Below, in pieces: positions 1 to 4,689 of a DNA stretch of 6,958 nucleotides. Position numbers and translations under genes: made by a program. The notes beneath the pieces are model-generated. The model saw nothing but the letters and a program-made list of their open reading frames with translations, was not told the DNA's origin and made no database searches. Source of the DNA: Lachnospiraceae bacterium UBA3820 (GTDB taxonomy: Bacteria > Bacillota > Clostridia > Lachnospirales > Lachnospiraceae). The DNA is taken from positions 1-6,958 of the forward strand of contig DFDU01000114.1 in assembly GCA_002369325.1 (NCBI GenBank). The letters are read 5' to 3'. Positions within the stretch are counted from its first letter, which is position 1. Every line of letters starts with the position of its first letter.

Positions 1-279
1 ACAATGTCAATTCTTACAATTACTTCAAATGTAACTTATGGTAAGAATACCGGTGATACTCCTTGCGGTAGAAAGCATGGTGAACCATTTGCTCCTGGTG
101 CTAACCCAATGCACAGAAGAGATACTCATGGTGCGGTAGCTTCACTTTCTTCAGTAGCTAAGCTTCCATATATGGATTCACAGGATGGTATTTCAAATAC
201 ATTCTCAATCATCCCTGGAGCTCTTGGTAAGGAAGATCAGGTATTCGCAGGTGACCTTGATGTTGACCTTAAGCTTTAA
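1..279 (+). CDS. pflB: Pyruvate formate-lyase large subunit, C-terminal end (5' partial), lacking the glycyl-radical domain
   Basis: This is the last 92 codons of formate C-acetyltransferase, which converts pyruvate and CoA to acetyl-CoA and formate in the anaerobic cytoplasm. The reading frame is open from base 1; the start and the catalytic Cys-Cys pair lie outside the window. Recognisable PFL signatures are LTITSNVTYGKNTGDTP, EPFAPGANPMH, GAVASLSSVAKLP and DGISNTFSIIPGALGK. In ordinary PFLs (E. coli PflB, for example) the chain continues after ALGK into NL(A/V)xLxDGY and then the RVSGYAV radical loop. Here it ends about 15 residues after ALGK with a short unrelated acidic tail and a TAA. 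The missing domain is encoded separately at 557-796, so this reads as the large part of a split enzyme. The next gene starts 26 bases downstream, which suggests one operon. Identity is near certain. That the split is functional, rather than a decaying gene, is inferred from the clean break. Confidence 0.95.
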   Translation, partial: TMSILTITSNVTYGKNTGDTPCGRKHGEPFAPGANPMHRRDTHGAVASLSSVAKLPYMDSQDGISNTFSIIPGALGKEDQVFAGDLDVDLKL

Positions 280-305
280 GATTAACAGTAAAAAGGATTG
301 ATTTG

Positions 306-521
306 ATGGATAACGGTTTAAATAATGTAGAAGACATCGTCGCAATGTTAGACGGTATGGTTGAAAAGGGACATGGACACATCAATGTGTCCTATGACCC
401 TAATCAGGAAGGCAAAGAGGTTGAAACACTTGGATGTCTGGACTGCGCAAAAGGCAATCTTGCATGTAGTGTTCCGACCTTACATGAAGGCATAGACGAT
501 GCATTTGAAGAAAATAACTGA
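306..521 (+). CDS. Small Cys-rich protein with a partial PFL radical-domain-like N-terminus, no glycine loop
   Basis: This 71-residue protein lies inside the split PFL operon and matches no family I recognise as a whole. Residues 12-28 (VAMLDGMVEKGHGHINV) align without gaps to residues 11-27 of the radical-domain protein encoded next (VGMLDGYVEKGGYHLNV), so the first halves look paralogous. After about residue 30 the similarity stops. In place of the RVSGYAV loop there is an acidic stretch with Cys44, Cys47 and Cys54 (CX2CX6C) and His60, which could bind metal or do thiol chemistry. The other forward frames of this segment do not encode a glycine loop, so it is not a simple frameshift of a second radical domain. 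I chose the ATG at 306 (AAGG at 293-296, 9-base spacing) over the in-frame TTG at 303. The SD is weaker than that of the next gene. Role unknown; an accessory, assembly or redox-sensing part of PFL is a guess. Confidence 0.8.
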   Translation: MDNGLNNVEDIVAMLDGMVEKGHGHINVSYDPNQEGKEVETLGCLDCAKGNLACSVPTLHEGIDDAFEENN

Positions 522-540
522 TATATTTTAAAATTCGAAA

Positions 541-546
541 AGGAGG
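541..546 (+). promoter_or_regulatory. Strong ribosome-binding site for the radical-domain protein
   Basis: AGGAGG lies 10 bases before the ATG at 557. It is a much better SD than the AAGG before the 71-residue gene. It shows that the radical domain is translated independently and suggests it may be made in excess. Confidence 0.85.
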
Positions 547-556
547 ATATAGAATA

Positions 557-796
557 ATGGCTAGTACACAGCAGATTGATAACTTAGTTGGAATGTTAGA
601 TGGATATGTAGAAAAAGGTGGATATCACTTAAATGTTAACGTATATAACAGAGATACTTTAATTGATGCACAGAAGCATCCTGAGAACTATCCACAGCTT
701 ACTATCCGTGTTTCAGGATACGCAGTAAACTTTATCAAGCTTACTCCTGAGCAGCAGGCTGACGTTATCTCACGTACATTCCATGAGTCACTTTAA
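557..796 (+). CDS. Stand-alone glycyl-radical domain of pyruvate formate-lyase (GrcA-like small subunit)
   Basis: This 79-residue protein is essentially only the C-terminal domain of PFL. It begins with NLVGMLDGY (residues 9-17) and continues with HLNVNVYNRDTL and PENYPQLTIRVSGYAV. Gly54 (codon 716-718) is the radical glycine, equivalent to Gly734 of E. coli PflB. The tail LTPEQQADVISRTFHESL matches the normal PFL C-terminus. It picks up where the large subunit (ends at 279) leaves off, so the pair together make a complete PFL. E. coli GrcA/YfiD is also a free radical domain, but at about 127 residues it has an extra N-terminus and serves as a spare part for oxygen-cleaved full-length PFL. 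Here the free domain appears to be the only copy in the operon. PflA (977-1747) is the likely activase. No gene symbol is given because grcA implies the spare-part role. Confidence in identity is very high. Confidence 0.96.
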   Translation: MASTQQIDNLVGMLDGYVEKGGYHLNVNVYNRDTLIDAQKHPENYPQLTIRVSGYAVNFIKLTPEQQADVISRTFHESL

Positions 797-818
797 TTTT
801 TAGTGAATAATGGTTTTC

Positions 819-853
819 AAAAAGAGACCGTGCTTTTAGCCGGTCTCTTTTTT
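819..853 (+). terminator. Rho-independent terminator of the split-PFL operon
   Basis: A perfect stem with core AGAGACCG/CGGTCTCT, extended by flanking A-T pairs, encloses a roughly 10-base loop (831-840). It is followed by six T at 848-853. It begins 22 bases after the stop of the radical-domain gene and separates that operon from pflA. Confidence 0.93.
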
Positions 854-930
854 GACTTAAAAGTGAGTCAAAAAATATTTAACAAACATAGTAAATGCAT
901 AAATAGCTATGGAATTATAAATGTCGTTTG

Positions 931-939
931 TGATATAAT
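931..939 (+). promoter_or_regulatory. Extended -10 promoter for pflA
   Basis: TGATATAAT is a consensus -10 (934-939) with the TGn extension. No good -35 is seen 16-18 bases upstream, as often with extended -10 promoters. It lies 37 bases before the pflA ATG and downstream of the operon terminator, so pflA can be transcribed on its own. Confidence 0.65.
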
Positions 940-976
940 AATCAAAGTAAAGGATATTAAAAAGAGGTGACAGATT

Positions 977-1747
977 ATGGAAGGTTTGATTCATTCGATA
1001 GAAACATTCGGTACGGTTGACGGACCGGGTACAAGATATGTTGTATTTGTAAAGGGTTGTCCTATGAGATGTAAATATTGTCATAATCCCGATACATGGG
1101 AGACGGCAGGTGCGACAAAAATGACACCGGATGAGATTTTAAAGGATTATGACGGCTATAAGGAATTTTATAAGAATGGCGGACTTACCGTAACCGGAGG
1201 AGAACCTCTTGTACAGATAGATTTTTTGATAGAGCTTTTTGAAAAGGCAAAGGAAAAGGGAATTCATACCTGTCTTGATACATCAGGAATCATGTTCAGA
1301 AGAGACAATCCGGAGATTTATGCAAAATACGAAAGACTCATGAAGTCAACAGACCTTATAATGCTTGATATCAAACATATTGACCCCAAGGAGCATCTTG
1401 AACTTACAAAACAGCCTTGTGATAATATATTTGATTTTCTTAAATTTTTGGACGAGCAGGAAAAAGAAATCTGGATAAGACATGTTCTTGTTCCGGGAAT
1501 AACACTTATTCCAAAATATTTGAAGAGACTTGGTGAATTTCTTGCACATTTTAAACATATTAAAGCACTTGACGTGCTTCCTTATCATGATATGGGAAAG
1601 ACAAAGTATGAGCAAATGGGCATAGATTATGTATTAAAAGATACACCGCAGGCTACTAAAGAGCAGGCTATAGAGGCGAGAAATACCATTATAGATGCAA
1701 TGAGAGAAGAAAGAAAAAAGATGGAAGCACAGGATAATCCTGTATAA
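977..1747 (+). CDS. pflA: Pyruvate formate-lyase activating enzyme (radical SAM)
   Basis: This 256-residue protein is a radical-SAM activase. It uses a [4Fe-4S] cluster and SAM to make the 5'-deoxyadenosyl radical that abstracts H from the PFL glycine, here presumably Gly54 of the separate 79-residue subunit. The N-terminus has TFGTVDGPGTRYVVF, then the cluster motif CPMRCKYC (Cys28, Cys32, Cys35) and HNPDTW. GGLTVTGGEPL (residues 68-78) is the SAM-binding GGE region. DIK (131-133) and LPYHDMGK (201-208) match conserved activase motifs. The length is close to E. coli PflA (246), with a charged C-terminal tail a few residues longer. GAGGTGA lies 7 bases before the ATG. The neighbouring PFL genes make pflA a much better call than another glycyl-radical activase. 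It has no extra ferredoxin-type cluster domain, which fits PflA. No clear terminator follows. Confidence 0.96.
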   Translation: MEGLIHSIETFGTVDGPGTRYVVFVKGCPMRCKYCHNPDTWETAGATKMTPDEILKDYDGYKEFYKNGGLTVTGGEPLVQIDFLIELFEKAKEKGIHTCLDTSGIMFRRDNPEIYAKYERLMKSTDLIMLDIKHIDPKEHLELTKQPCDNIFDFLKFLDEQEKEIWIRHVLVPGITLIPKYLKRLGEFLAHFKHIKALDVLPYHDMGKTKYEQMGIDYVLKDTPQATKEQAIEARNTIIDAMREERKKMEAQDNPV

Positions 1748-1779
1748 ACTCACAATAAATTGATAAAATTTCAGGTAAG

Positions 1780-1809
1780 TTGAAAATATCATATTTTAAG
1801 AAATATAAC
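1780..1809 (+). promoter_or_regulatory. Candidate promoter for the cwlD-like gene
   Basis: TTGAAA (1780-1785) and TATAAC (1804-1809) are separated by 18 bases, giving a leader of about 36 bases. The gene could also be reached by read-through from pflA, since no terminator is evident in 1748-1851. Confidence 0.4.
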
Positions 1810-1834
1810 ATAGAATATATATAAGTTATGTTAT
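1805..1834 (+). repeat. Inverted repeat overlapping the cwlD-like -10
   Basis: ATAACATA (1805-1812) and TATGTTAT (1827-1834) are perfect 8-bp arms 14 bases apart. The left arm covers most of the candidate -10. It could be an operator or a weak leader hairpin, but both arms are AT-rich and may be chance. Confidence 0.4.
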
Positions 1835-1851
1835 GATCGGAGTTAACTTAT

Positions 1852-2589
1852 TTGAAAAAAACGGCGAATCTGATAAATAAAAATGGAAAATACCGATATT
1901 TCGGACGAAATTACCCTTTCAGGGCTTTGGTCGGGATGTTGGTATTTTTTTTGCTTATGCTAATTAATTGCTTTGAATATTTTAGTGATGCAAAAGAAAA
2001 AAACTCAGATGTAATCATTGTAATAGATGCGGGGCATGGCGGAAATGATCCGGGCAAGGTAAGCTCTGATGGGATAAAAGAAAAAGACATAAATCTAAGT
2101 ATCGCGTTAAAACTAAAGGAAGAATTGGAAAAAAGAGGAGCAAGAGTCATACTTACCCGGGATAGTGATAAATGCCTTGCCGACGAAGGTACAACAAACA
2201 AAAAGAAATCGGATATGATTAATCGTATGGAAACAGTAAATAACTGTAACGCAACATTGCTGATAAGTATACATCAAAACAGCTTTGGCGATACGAAGGT
2301 AAAGGGTGCACAGGTGTTTTATTACGGAAGCTCAAGTGAAAGCAGGAGGATTGCGGAGAGTATACAAAAGATGATAAAAAAAGAGGTTGATGCTGATAAT
2401 AATCGTGTTGCAAAACCGAATAATGATTATTATATTTTGAGAAAAAGTGTCTGTCCCGCCGTGATTATAGAGTGCGGTTTTCTGAGTAATCCCGAAGAGG
2501 CAGGAAAACTTACTGACGAAGAATATCAGCAAAGGATCGCCTCGGCTGTTGCAGAAGCGGTAATGGATAATATAAACAAAAAAAGATAA
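1852..2589 (+). CDS. cwlD: N-acetylmuramoyl-L-alanine amidase, CwlD-like (Amidase_3), membrane-anchored
   Basis: This 245-residue zinc amidase cleaves the bond between N-acetylmuramic acid and the peptide stem. In spore-formers CwlD works with PdaA to make muramic-delta-lactam in the spore cortex. A basic N-terminus is followed by one hydrophobic segment (about 23-40), then the Amidase_3 domain from about residue 53. Likely zinc ligands are His62 (DAGHGG), Glu77 (IKEKD) and His141 (SIHQN). The catalytic Glu207 is in IIECGFLSNPEEA. The insert EGTTNKKKSDMINRM (112-126) resembles the EGT...RR...R region of B. subtilis CwlD, which favours CwlD over generic amidases. The start is TTG 1852, with GGAG upstream at 1839-1842. 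The first in-frame ATG lies within the membrane segment and would destroy it. Amidase identity is very sure. The cortex role is inferred, because no sporulation gene or sporulation-sigma promoter is visible nearby. Confidence 0.88.
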   Translation: MKKTANLINKNGKYRYFGRNYPFRALVGMLVFFLLMLINCFEYFSDAKEKNSDVIIVIDAGHGGNDPGKVSSDGIKEKDINLSIALKLKEELEKRGARVILTRDSDKCLADEGTTNKKKSDMINRMETVNNCNATLLISIHQNSFGDTKVKGAQVFYYGSSSESRRIAESIQKMIKKEVDADNNRVAKPNNDYYILRKSVCPAVIIECGFLSNPEEAGKLTDEEYQQRIASAVAEAVMDNINKKR

Positions 2590-2631
2590 GATAATTTGTG
2601 AGTTTTTTTTCGTAAACATGTCAAAAACAAC

Positions 2632-2660
2632 TTGCGAAAAGATTCGGAAAATTGTATAAT
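2632..2660 (+). promoter_or_regulatory. Promoter for the yjfB-like gene
   Basis: TTGCGA (2632-2637) and TATAAT (2655-2660) are separated by 17 bases, a good housekeeping-sigma match. An imperfect inverted repeat (TTTTCGTAA at 2607-2615 against TTGCGAAAA at 2632-2640, one G-T pair) overlaps the -35. There is no sign of a sigma-D type motility promoter. Confidence 0.72.
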
Positions 2661-2726
2661 AAACAAAATTACTATTATTGGATAAGAAATGATGCATTTT
2701 TGGTATGATTATGAGGAGTGTTGGGT

Positions 2727-2918
2727 ATGAATATAAGTTCTTTTGGAAGTTCAGGATTGGGTTTACAAATTTCAGATACAAGAACTATGAATGCCATTGA
2801 TGTTGCTATGTTAAAGAAATCCCTTGACACGGTTGAGTCTACAGGTGACATGGTTACGCAAATGATGGAACGTTCCGTTAACCCAAATATCGGGGCAAAC
2901 ATCGATATTCGTTTGTAG
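2727..2918 (+). CDS. yjfB: YjfB-family putative motility protein
   Basis: This 63-residue protein ends with the hallmark of the YjfB family (Pfam 'putative motility protein'): a helix with VAMLKKSLDTVESTGDMV, then MMERSVNPNIGANIDIRL, close to B. subtilis YjfB with its SVNPNLGxxIDxx tail. The family name comes from co-regulation with flagellar genes in Bacillus; its biochemical function is unknown to me. The sequence has no signal peptide or membrane segment. I chose ATG 2727 over GTG 2718 because GAGGAG (2713-2718) sits 8 bases before the ATG and overlaps the GTG. The gene is a single-gene unit with its own promoter (2632-2660) and terminator (2936-2962). No flagellar genes are in the window, so a motility role here is only inferred from the family. 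Confidence 0.85.
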   Translation: MNISSFGSSGLGLQISDTRTMNAIDVAMLKKSLDTVESTGDMVTQMMERSVNPNIGANIDIRL

Positions 2919-2935
2919 AAGGTTTGTAAGGAATT

Positions 2936-2962
2936 ATGGAGCATTGATATGCTCCATTTTTT
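2936..2962 (+). terminator. Rho-independent terminator after the yjfB-like gene
   Basis: ATGGAGCAT and ATGCTCCAT form a perfect 9-bp stem with a 4-base loop (2945-2948). T 2957-2962 follows. It starts 18 bases after the stop codon. Confidence 0.93.
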
Positions 2963-2976
2963 GTGCGTAACTGAGT

Positions 2977-3092
2977 CGTGCAATTAAGTTTTCACACTTT
3001 ACATATGAGTGCTTGCACGCAATATGTAAAGTGTGAAAACTTAAATATACGACGAAGTCGTATCACCGAGCCGTCAGGCGAGGTGATGCACG
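2977..3092 (+). other. Compact intergenic element predicted to fold as a four-way junction
   Basis: The 320-odd gene-free bases before the NlpC/P60 gene hold four nested or adjacent perfect helices. P1 is CGTGCA (2977-2982) with TGCACG (3087-3092). P2 is a perfect 23-bp stem, 2984-3006 with 3022-3044, whose 15-base loop contains a further GTGC-TT-GCAC hairpin. P3 is TACGAC-GAA-GTCGTA (3048-3062). P4 is TCACC...GGTGA (3063-3086), with an inner GCC-GTCA-GGC and symmetrical GA/GA internal loops. Only a few bases at the junction are unpaired. The element lies after one terminator and before the next promoter, with no obvious promoter of its own on either strand. It could be a REP/MITE-like mobile repeat or a structured RNA. 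The helices are seen; the function is unknown. Confidence 0.75.
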
Positions 3093-3173
3093 TAAAAAAT
3101 ACTGAAAAAGGTGTTAAGTAATCGTATAATATGGTCGATTCAATAAAAGATGGGCATTTTTTTCAAATTATGG

Positions 3174-3202
3174 TTGACAATATTATGTTAACTTGCTATA
3201 CT
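3174..3202 (+). promoter_or_regulatory. Strong promoter for the NlpC/P60 hydrolase gene
   Basis: TTGACA (3174-3179) is a perfect -35. A 17-base spacer leads to TATACT (3197-3202) with a TGC extension (3194-3196). The start would be near 3209, giving a leader of about 75 bases. The AT-rich leader holds a WalR-type box and an AGGAGG at 3270-3275, and no other clear structure. Confidence 0.85.
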
Positions 3203-3214
3203 TTGGATACTAAA

Positions 3215-3231
3215 TGTAACATTTTTGTAAC
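3215..3231 (+). promoter_or_regulatory. Candidate WalR (YycF/VicR) binding site
   Basis: TGTAAC-N5-TGTAAC (3215-3220 and 3226-3231) exactly fits the published WalR consensus TGTWAH-N5-TGTWAH, with an 11-bp period. It lies just downstream of the predicted start site, where binding would be expected to block transcription. The target is a secreted peptidoglycan hydrolase, the classic WalR regulon type. Regulation is inferred; the motif match is seen. Confidence 0.6.
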
Positions 3232-3282
3232 AAATTTAATTGTTGATTTTTTAATAAACCAAAAATAATAGGAGGAATTCGA

Positions 3283-4584
3283 ATGATAAGTAAGTTAAAA
3301 AAACAGCTTGCGATATTCGCTGCTATCGGTGTTGGAATAAGCTTTTGCGGATTACCGGATGTAAATGCGGCAGAAAATGAGGATATTAATGTCGAGGCTG
3401 TTGAAACTACAGAAGAAGCTGTTGTTGCTACGACGATTGATGCGGAAGCTGTACCCGAGATAATTTATAACGATTCGAATGTAAGTATTTCTTCTGCACT
3501 TGACAGATACATAGCATATAATTCTACATCTGCATTGGATGAAATTCTTTCGGTGGGTGCGGTTAAGACACAGGATGAAGAAGTAAAGGTTCAGGAAGAA
3601 AAGACAGAAGAAAAAGCAGCAAGTGCTTCCTATATAGATTTCAGCAATAAAGCAATTGTCACGGCGAGCGGTCAGGTCAATATAAGAAAAAATGCAGATG
3701 TATATTCCGATAAGATAGGTATAATAAGTAACGGTGGGCTTGTTACTGTTGTTGAGCAGGACTCGGAATGGTCACATATCAAATCGGGAAATTGCGACGG
3801 ATATATAAAGAATGAATTTTTGATTTTCGGAAATGATGCAAAAACCTATGCGGAAAAAAATTTGCAGAAGGTTGCGGTTGTCAATGCAACCACGCTTCGA
3901 TTAAGACAAAGTGACAGCGAAGAAAGTGAATGCCTTACGCTCCTTACCGGAGGCGAAGAATACGGAATAGTAAGCCAGGGAGATGCATGGACAAAGGTTG
4001 AGGTTGACGATTCTTTAACGGGATTTGTAAAGAATGAATATATAAGTATTTCTTACAGAACCGGAAAGGCAGTAGCTGTTAATTCGGAAGAAAATAAAAC
4101 AACAGAAGCAACAGCTCAGAACCAGAATACCCAGGCACCTACAGAGGCTCAGACAACCGAGGCTGCAACGGAAGCTGCAACGGAAGCTGCAACAGAGGCT
4201 TTACCGCCTGCGCCGGCAGCAAATCCATCCGCACAAAGCGTATGTGATTTTGCTTTACAGTTTGTTGGAAATCCTTATGTTTACGGAGGTTCAAGCCTTA
4301 CTGACGGAACTGACTGTTCAGGTTTTACGATGAGTGTATATGCCAATTTCGGTGTATATCTTCCTCATTCGTCAAGAGCTCAGGCAAATTGCGGTACAGA
4401 GGTTAGCTTATCAGAGGTTGCACCCGGAGATATAATTTTCTACAAGAACGGTGGTACAACAATCGGACATGCAGCTCTTTACATAGGCGGTGGACAGGTT
4501 GTTCATGCATGTAACGAAAAGGTCGGTATAATCGTATCAAATATGTACTACAGCACGCCATGTAAAGCGATAAGAGTTTATTAA
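3283..4584 (+). CDS. Secreted SH3-SH3-NlpC/P60 peptidoglycan endopeptidase
   Basis: This 433-residue exported wall hydrolase likely cleaves peptide stems (NlpC/P60 enzymes usually cut D-Glu to diamino acid bonds). A signal peptide (KLKKQ, then a hydrophobic core at about 9-24) ends at about VNA-AE near residue 29. Residues 31-118 are an acidic region with no recognised fold. Two bacterial SH3 domains follow, at about 124-183 (QVNIRKNAD) and 196-258 (TLRLRQSDS, each ending in GYIKNEFL or GFVKNEYI); these usually bind the wall. A Thr-Glu-Ala-rich linker (about 273-310) leads to the NlpC/P60 domain (about 316-433). Catalytic Cys345 is in DGTDCSGF, His396 in IGHAALYIGGG, and the third residue is probably His408 in VVHAC. 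AGGAGG precedes the ATG by 7-8 bases. It is a single-gene unit between a strong promoter and a strong terminator. The catalytic set is intact. Confidence 0.94.
   Translation: MISKLKKQLAIFAAIGVGISFCGLPDVNAAENEDINVEAVETTEEAVVATTIDAEAVPEIIYNDSNVSISSALDRYIAYNSTSALDEILSVGAVKTQDEEVKVQEEKTEEKAASASYIDFSNKAIVTASGQVNIRKNADVYSDKIGIISNGGLVTVVEQDSEWSHIKSGNCDGYIKNEFLIFGNDAKTYAEKNLQKVAVVNATTLRLRQSDSEESECLTLLTGGEEYGIVSQGDAWTKVEVDDSLTGFVKNEYISISYRTGKAVAVNSEENKTTEATAQNQNTQAPTEAQTTEAATEAATEAATEALPPAPAANPSAQSVCDFALQFVGNPYVYGGSSLTDGTDCSGFTMSVYANFGVYLPHSSRAQANCGTEVSLSEVAPGDIIFYKNGGTTIGHAALYIGGGQVVHACNEKVGIIVSNMYYSTPCKAIRVY
4156..4200 (+). repeat. 12-bp tandem repeat coding the TEAA linker
   Basis: Just under four copies of a 12-base unit (consensus ACGGAAGCTGCA, two copies identical) encode TEAATEAATEAATEA in the linker between the SH3 and NlpC/P60 domains. 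The unit is in-frame, so changes in copy number would change linker length without breaking the protein. Confidence 0.85.
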
Positions 4585-4592
4585 AATTTAAC

Positions 4593-4621
4593 TTTAAAAA
4601 ATAACACTTCTATGGTATAAT
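4593..4621 (+). promoter_or_regulatory. Candidate hpf promoter embedded in the upstream terminator
   Basis: TTTAAA (4593-4598) and a perfect TATAAT (4616-4621) are 17 bases apart. The -10 lies within the ascending side and loop of the terminator hairpin that ends the hydrolase gene. The start would be near 4628, leaving a leader of about 60 bases. Confidence 0.55.
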
Positions 4622-4652
4622 ACTTTTAGTGTATCATAGAAGTGTTTTTTAT
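4603..4652 (+). terminator. Rho-independent terminator after the NlpC/P60 gene
   Basis: AACACTTCTATG (4603-4614) pairs perfectly with CATAGAAGTGTT (4635-4646). Further weaker pairs inside bring the stem to about 17 bp. T 4645-4650 follows. A 4596-4601 gives a U-run on the other strand too, so it could work in both directions, though no gene converges on it. Confidence 0.9.
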
Positions 4653-4660
4653 TATGATAC
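4631..4660 (+). promoter_or_regulatory. Alternative hairpin in the hpf leader, exclusive with the terminator
   Basis: GTATCATA (4631-4638) pairs perfectly with TATGATAC (4653-4660). It uses bases of the terminator's descending strand, so the two folds cannot coexist. A transcript starting near 4628 carries only this second option. Confidence 0.5.
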
Positions 4661-4689
4661 ATCAGTCAGACAAAAAAGGAGTGGGGCAC

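Noticed and set aside
303..305. TTG as the start of the 71-residue gene
   Set aside because: It is directly followed by an in-frame ATG with better spacing from the AAGG.
1..796. The split PFL as a sequencing frameshift or a decaying pseudogene
   Set aside because: The large subunit ends in a novel short tail. A 71-residue gene and two ribosome-binding sites lie between the parts, and the radical domain starts exactly where the homology resumes. One indel cannot explain this.
857..1084. Reverse-strand open frame over the pflA start region
   Set aside because: It overlaps a strongly supported radical-SAM gene and a promoter, and its translation resembles no family. It is a shadow.
2578..2610. 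A-run and T-run after the cwlD-like gene as a terminator
   Set aside because: A7 and T8 could pair across 18 bases, but there is no GC stem, so I do not call it a terminator.
3125..3130. TATAAT as a second promoter for the hydrolase gene
   Set aside because: There is no recognisable -35 or TGn extension upstream, and a much better promoter lies at 3174-3202.
2963..3282. CRISPR array, tRNA or insertion sequence in the largest gene-free gap
   Set aside because: There is no regularly spaced direct repeat, no cloverleaf with a CCA end or tRNA-like loops, and no transposase. The structure is a single nested set of hairpins.
4642..4689. Upstream GTG giving hpf a 16-residue extension
   Set aside because: The GTG lies in the terminator stem and T-run, has no SD, and the family N-terminus starts at MNYIISGKN (ATG 4690).
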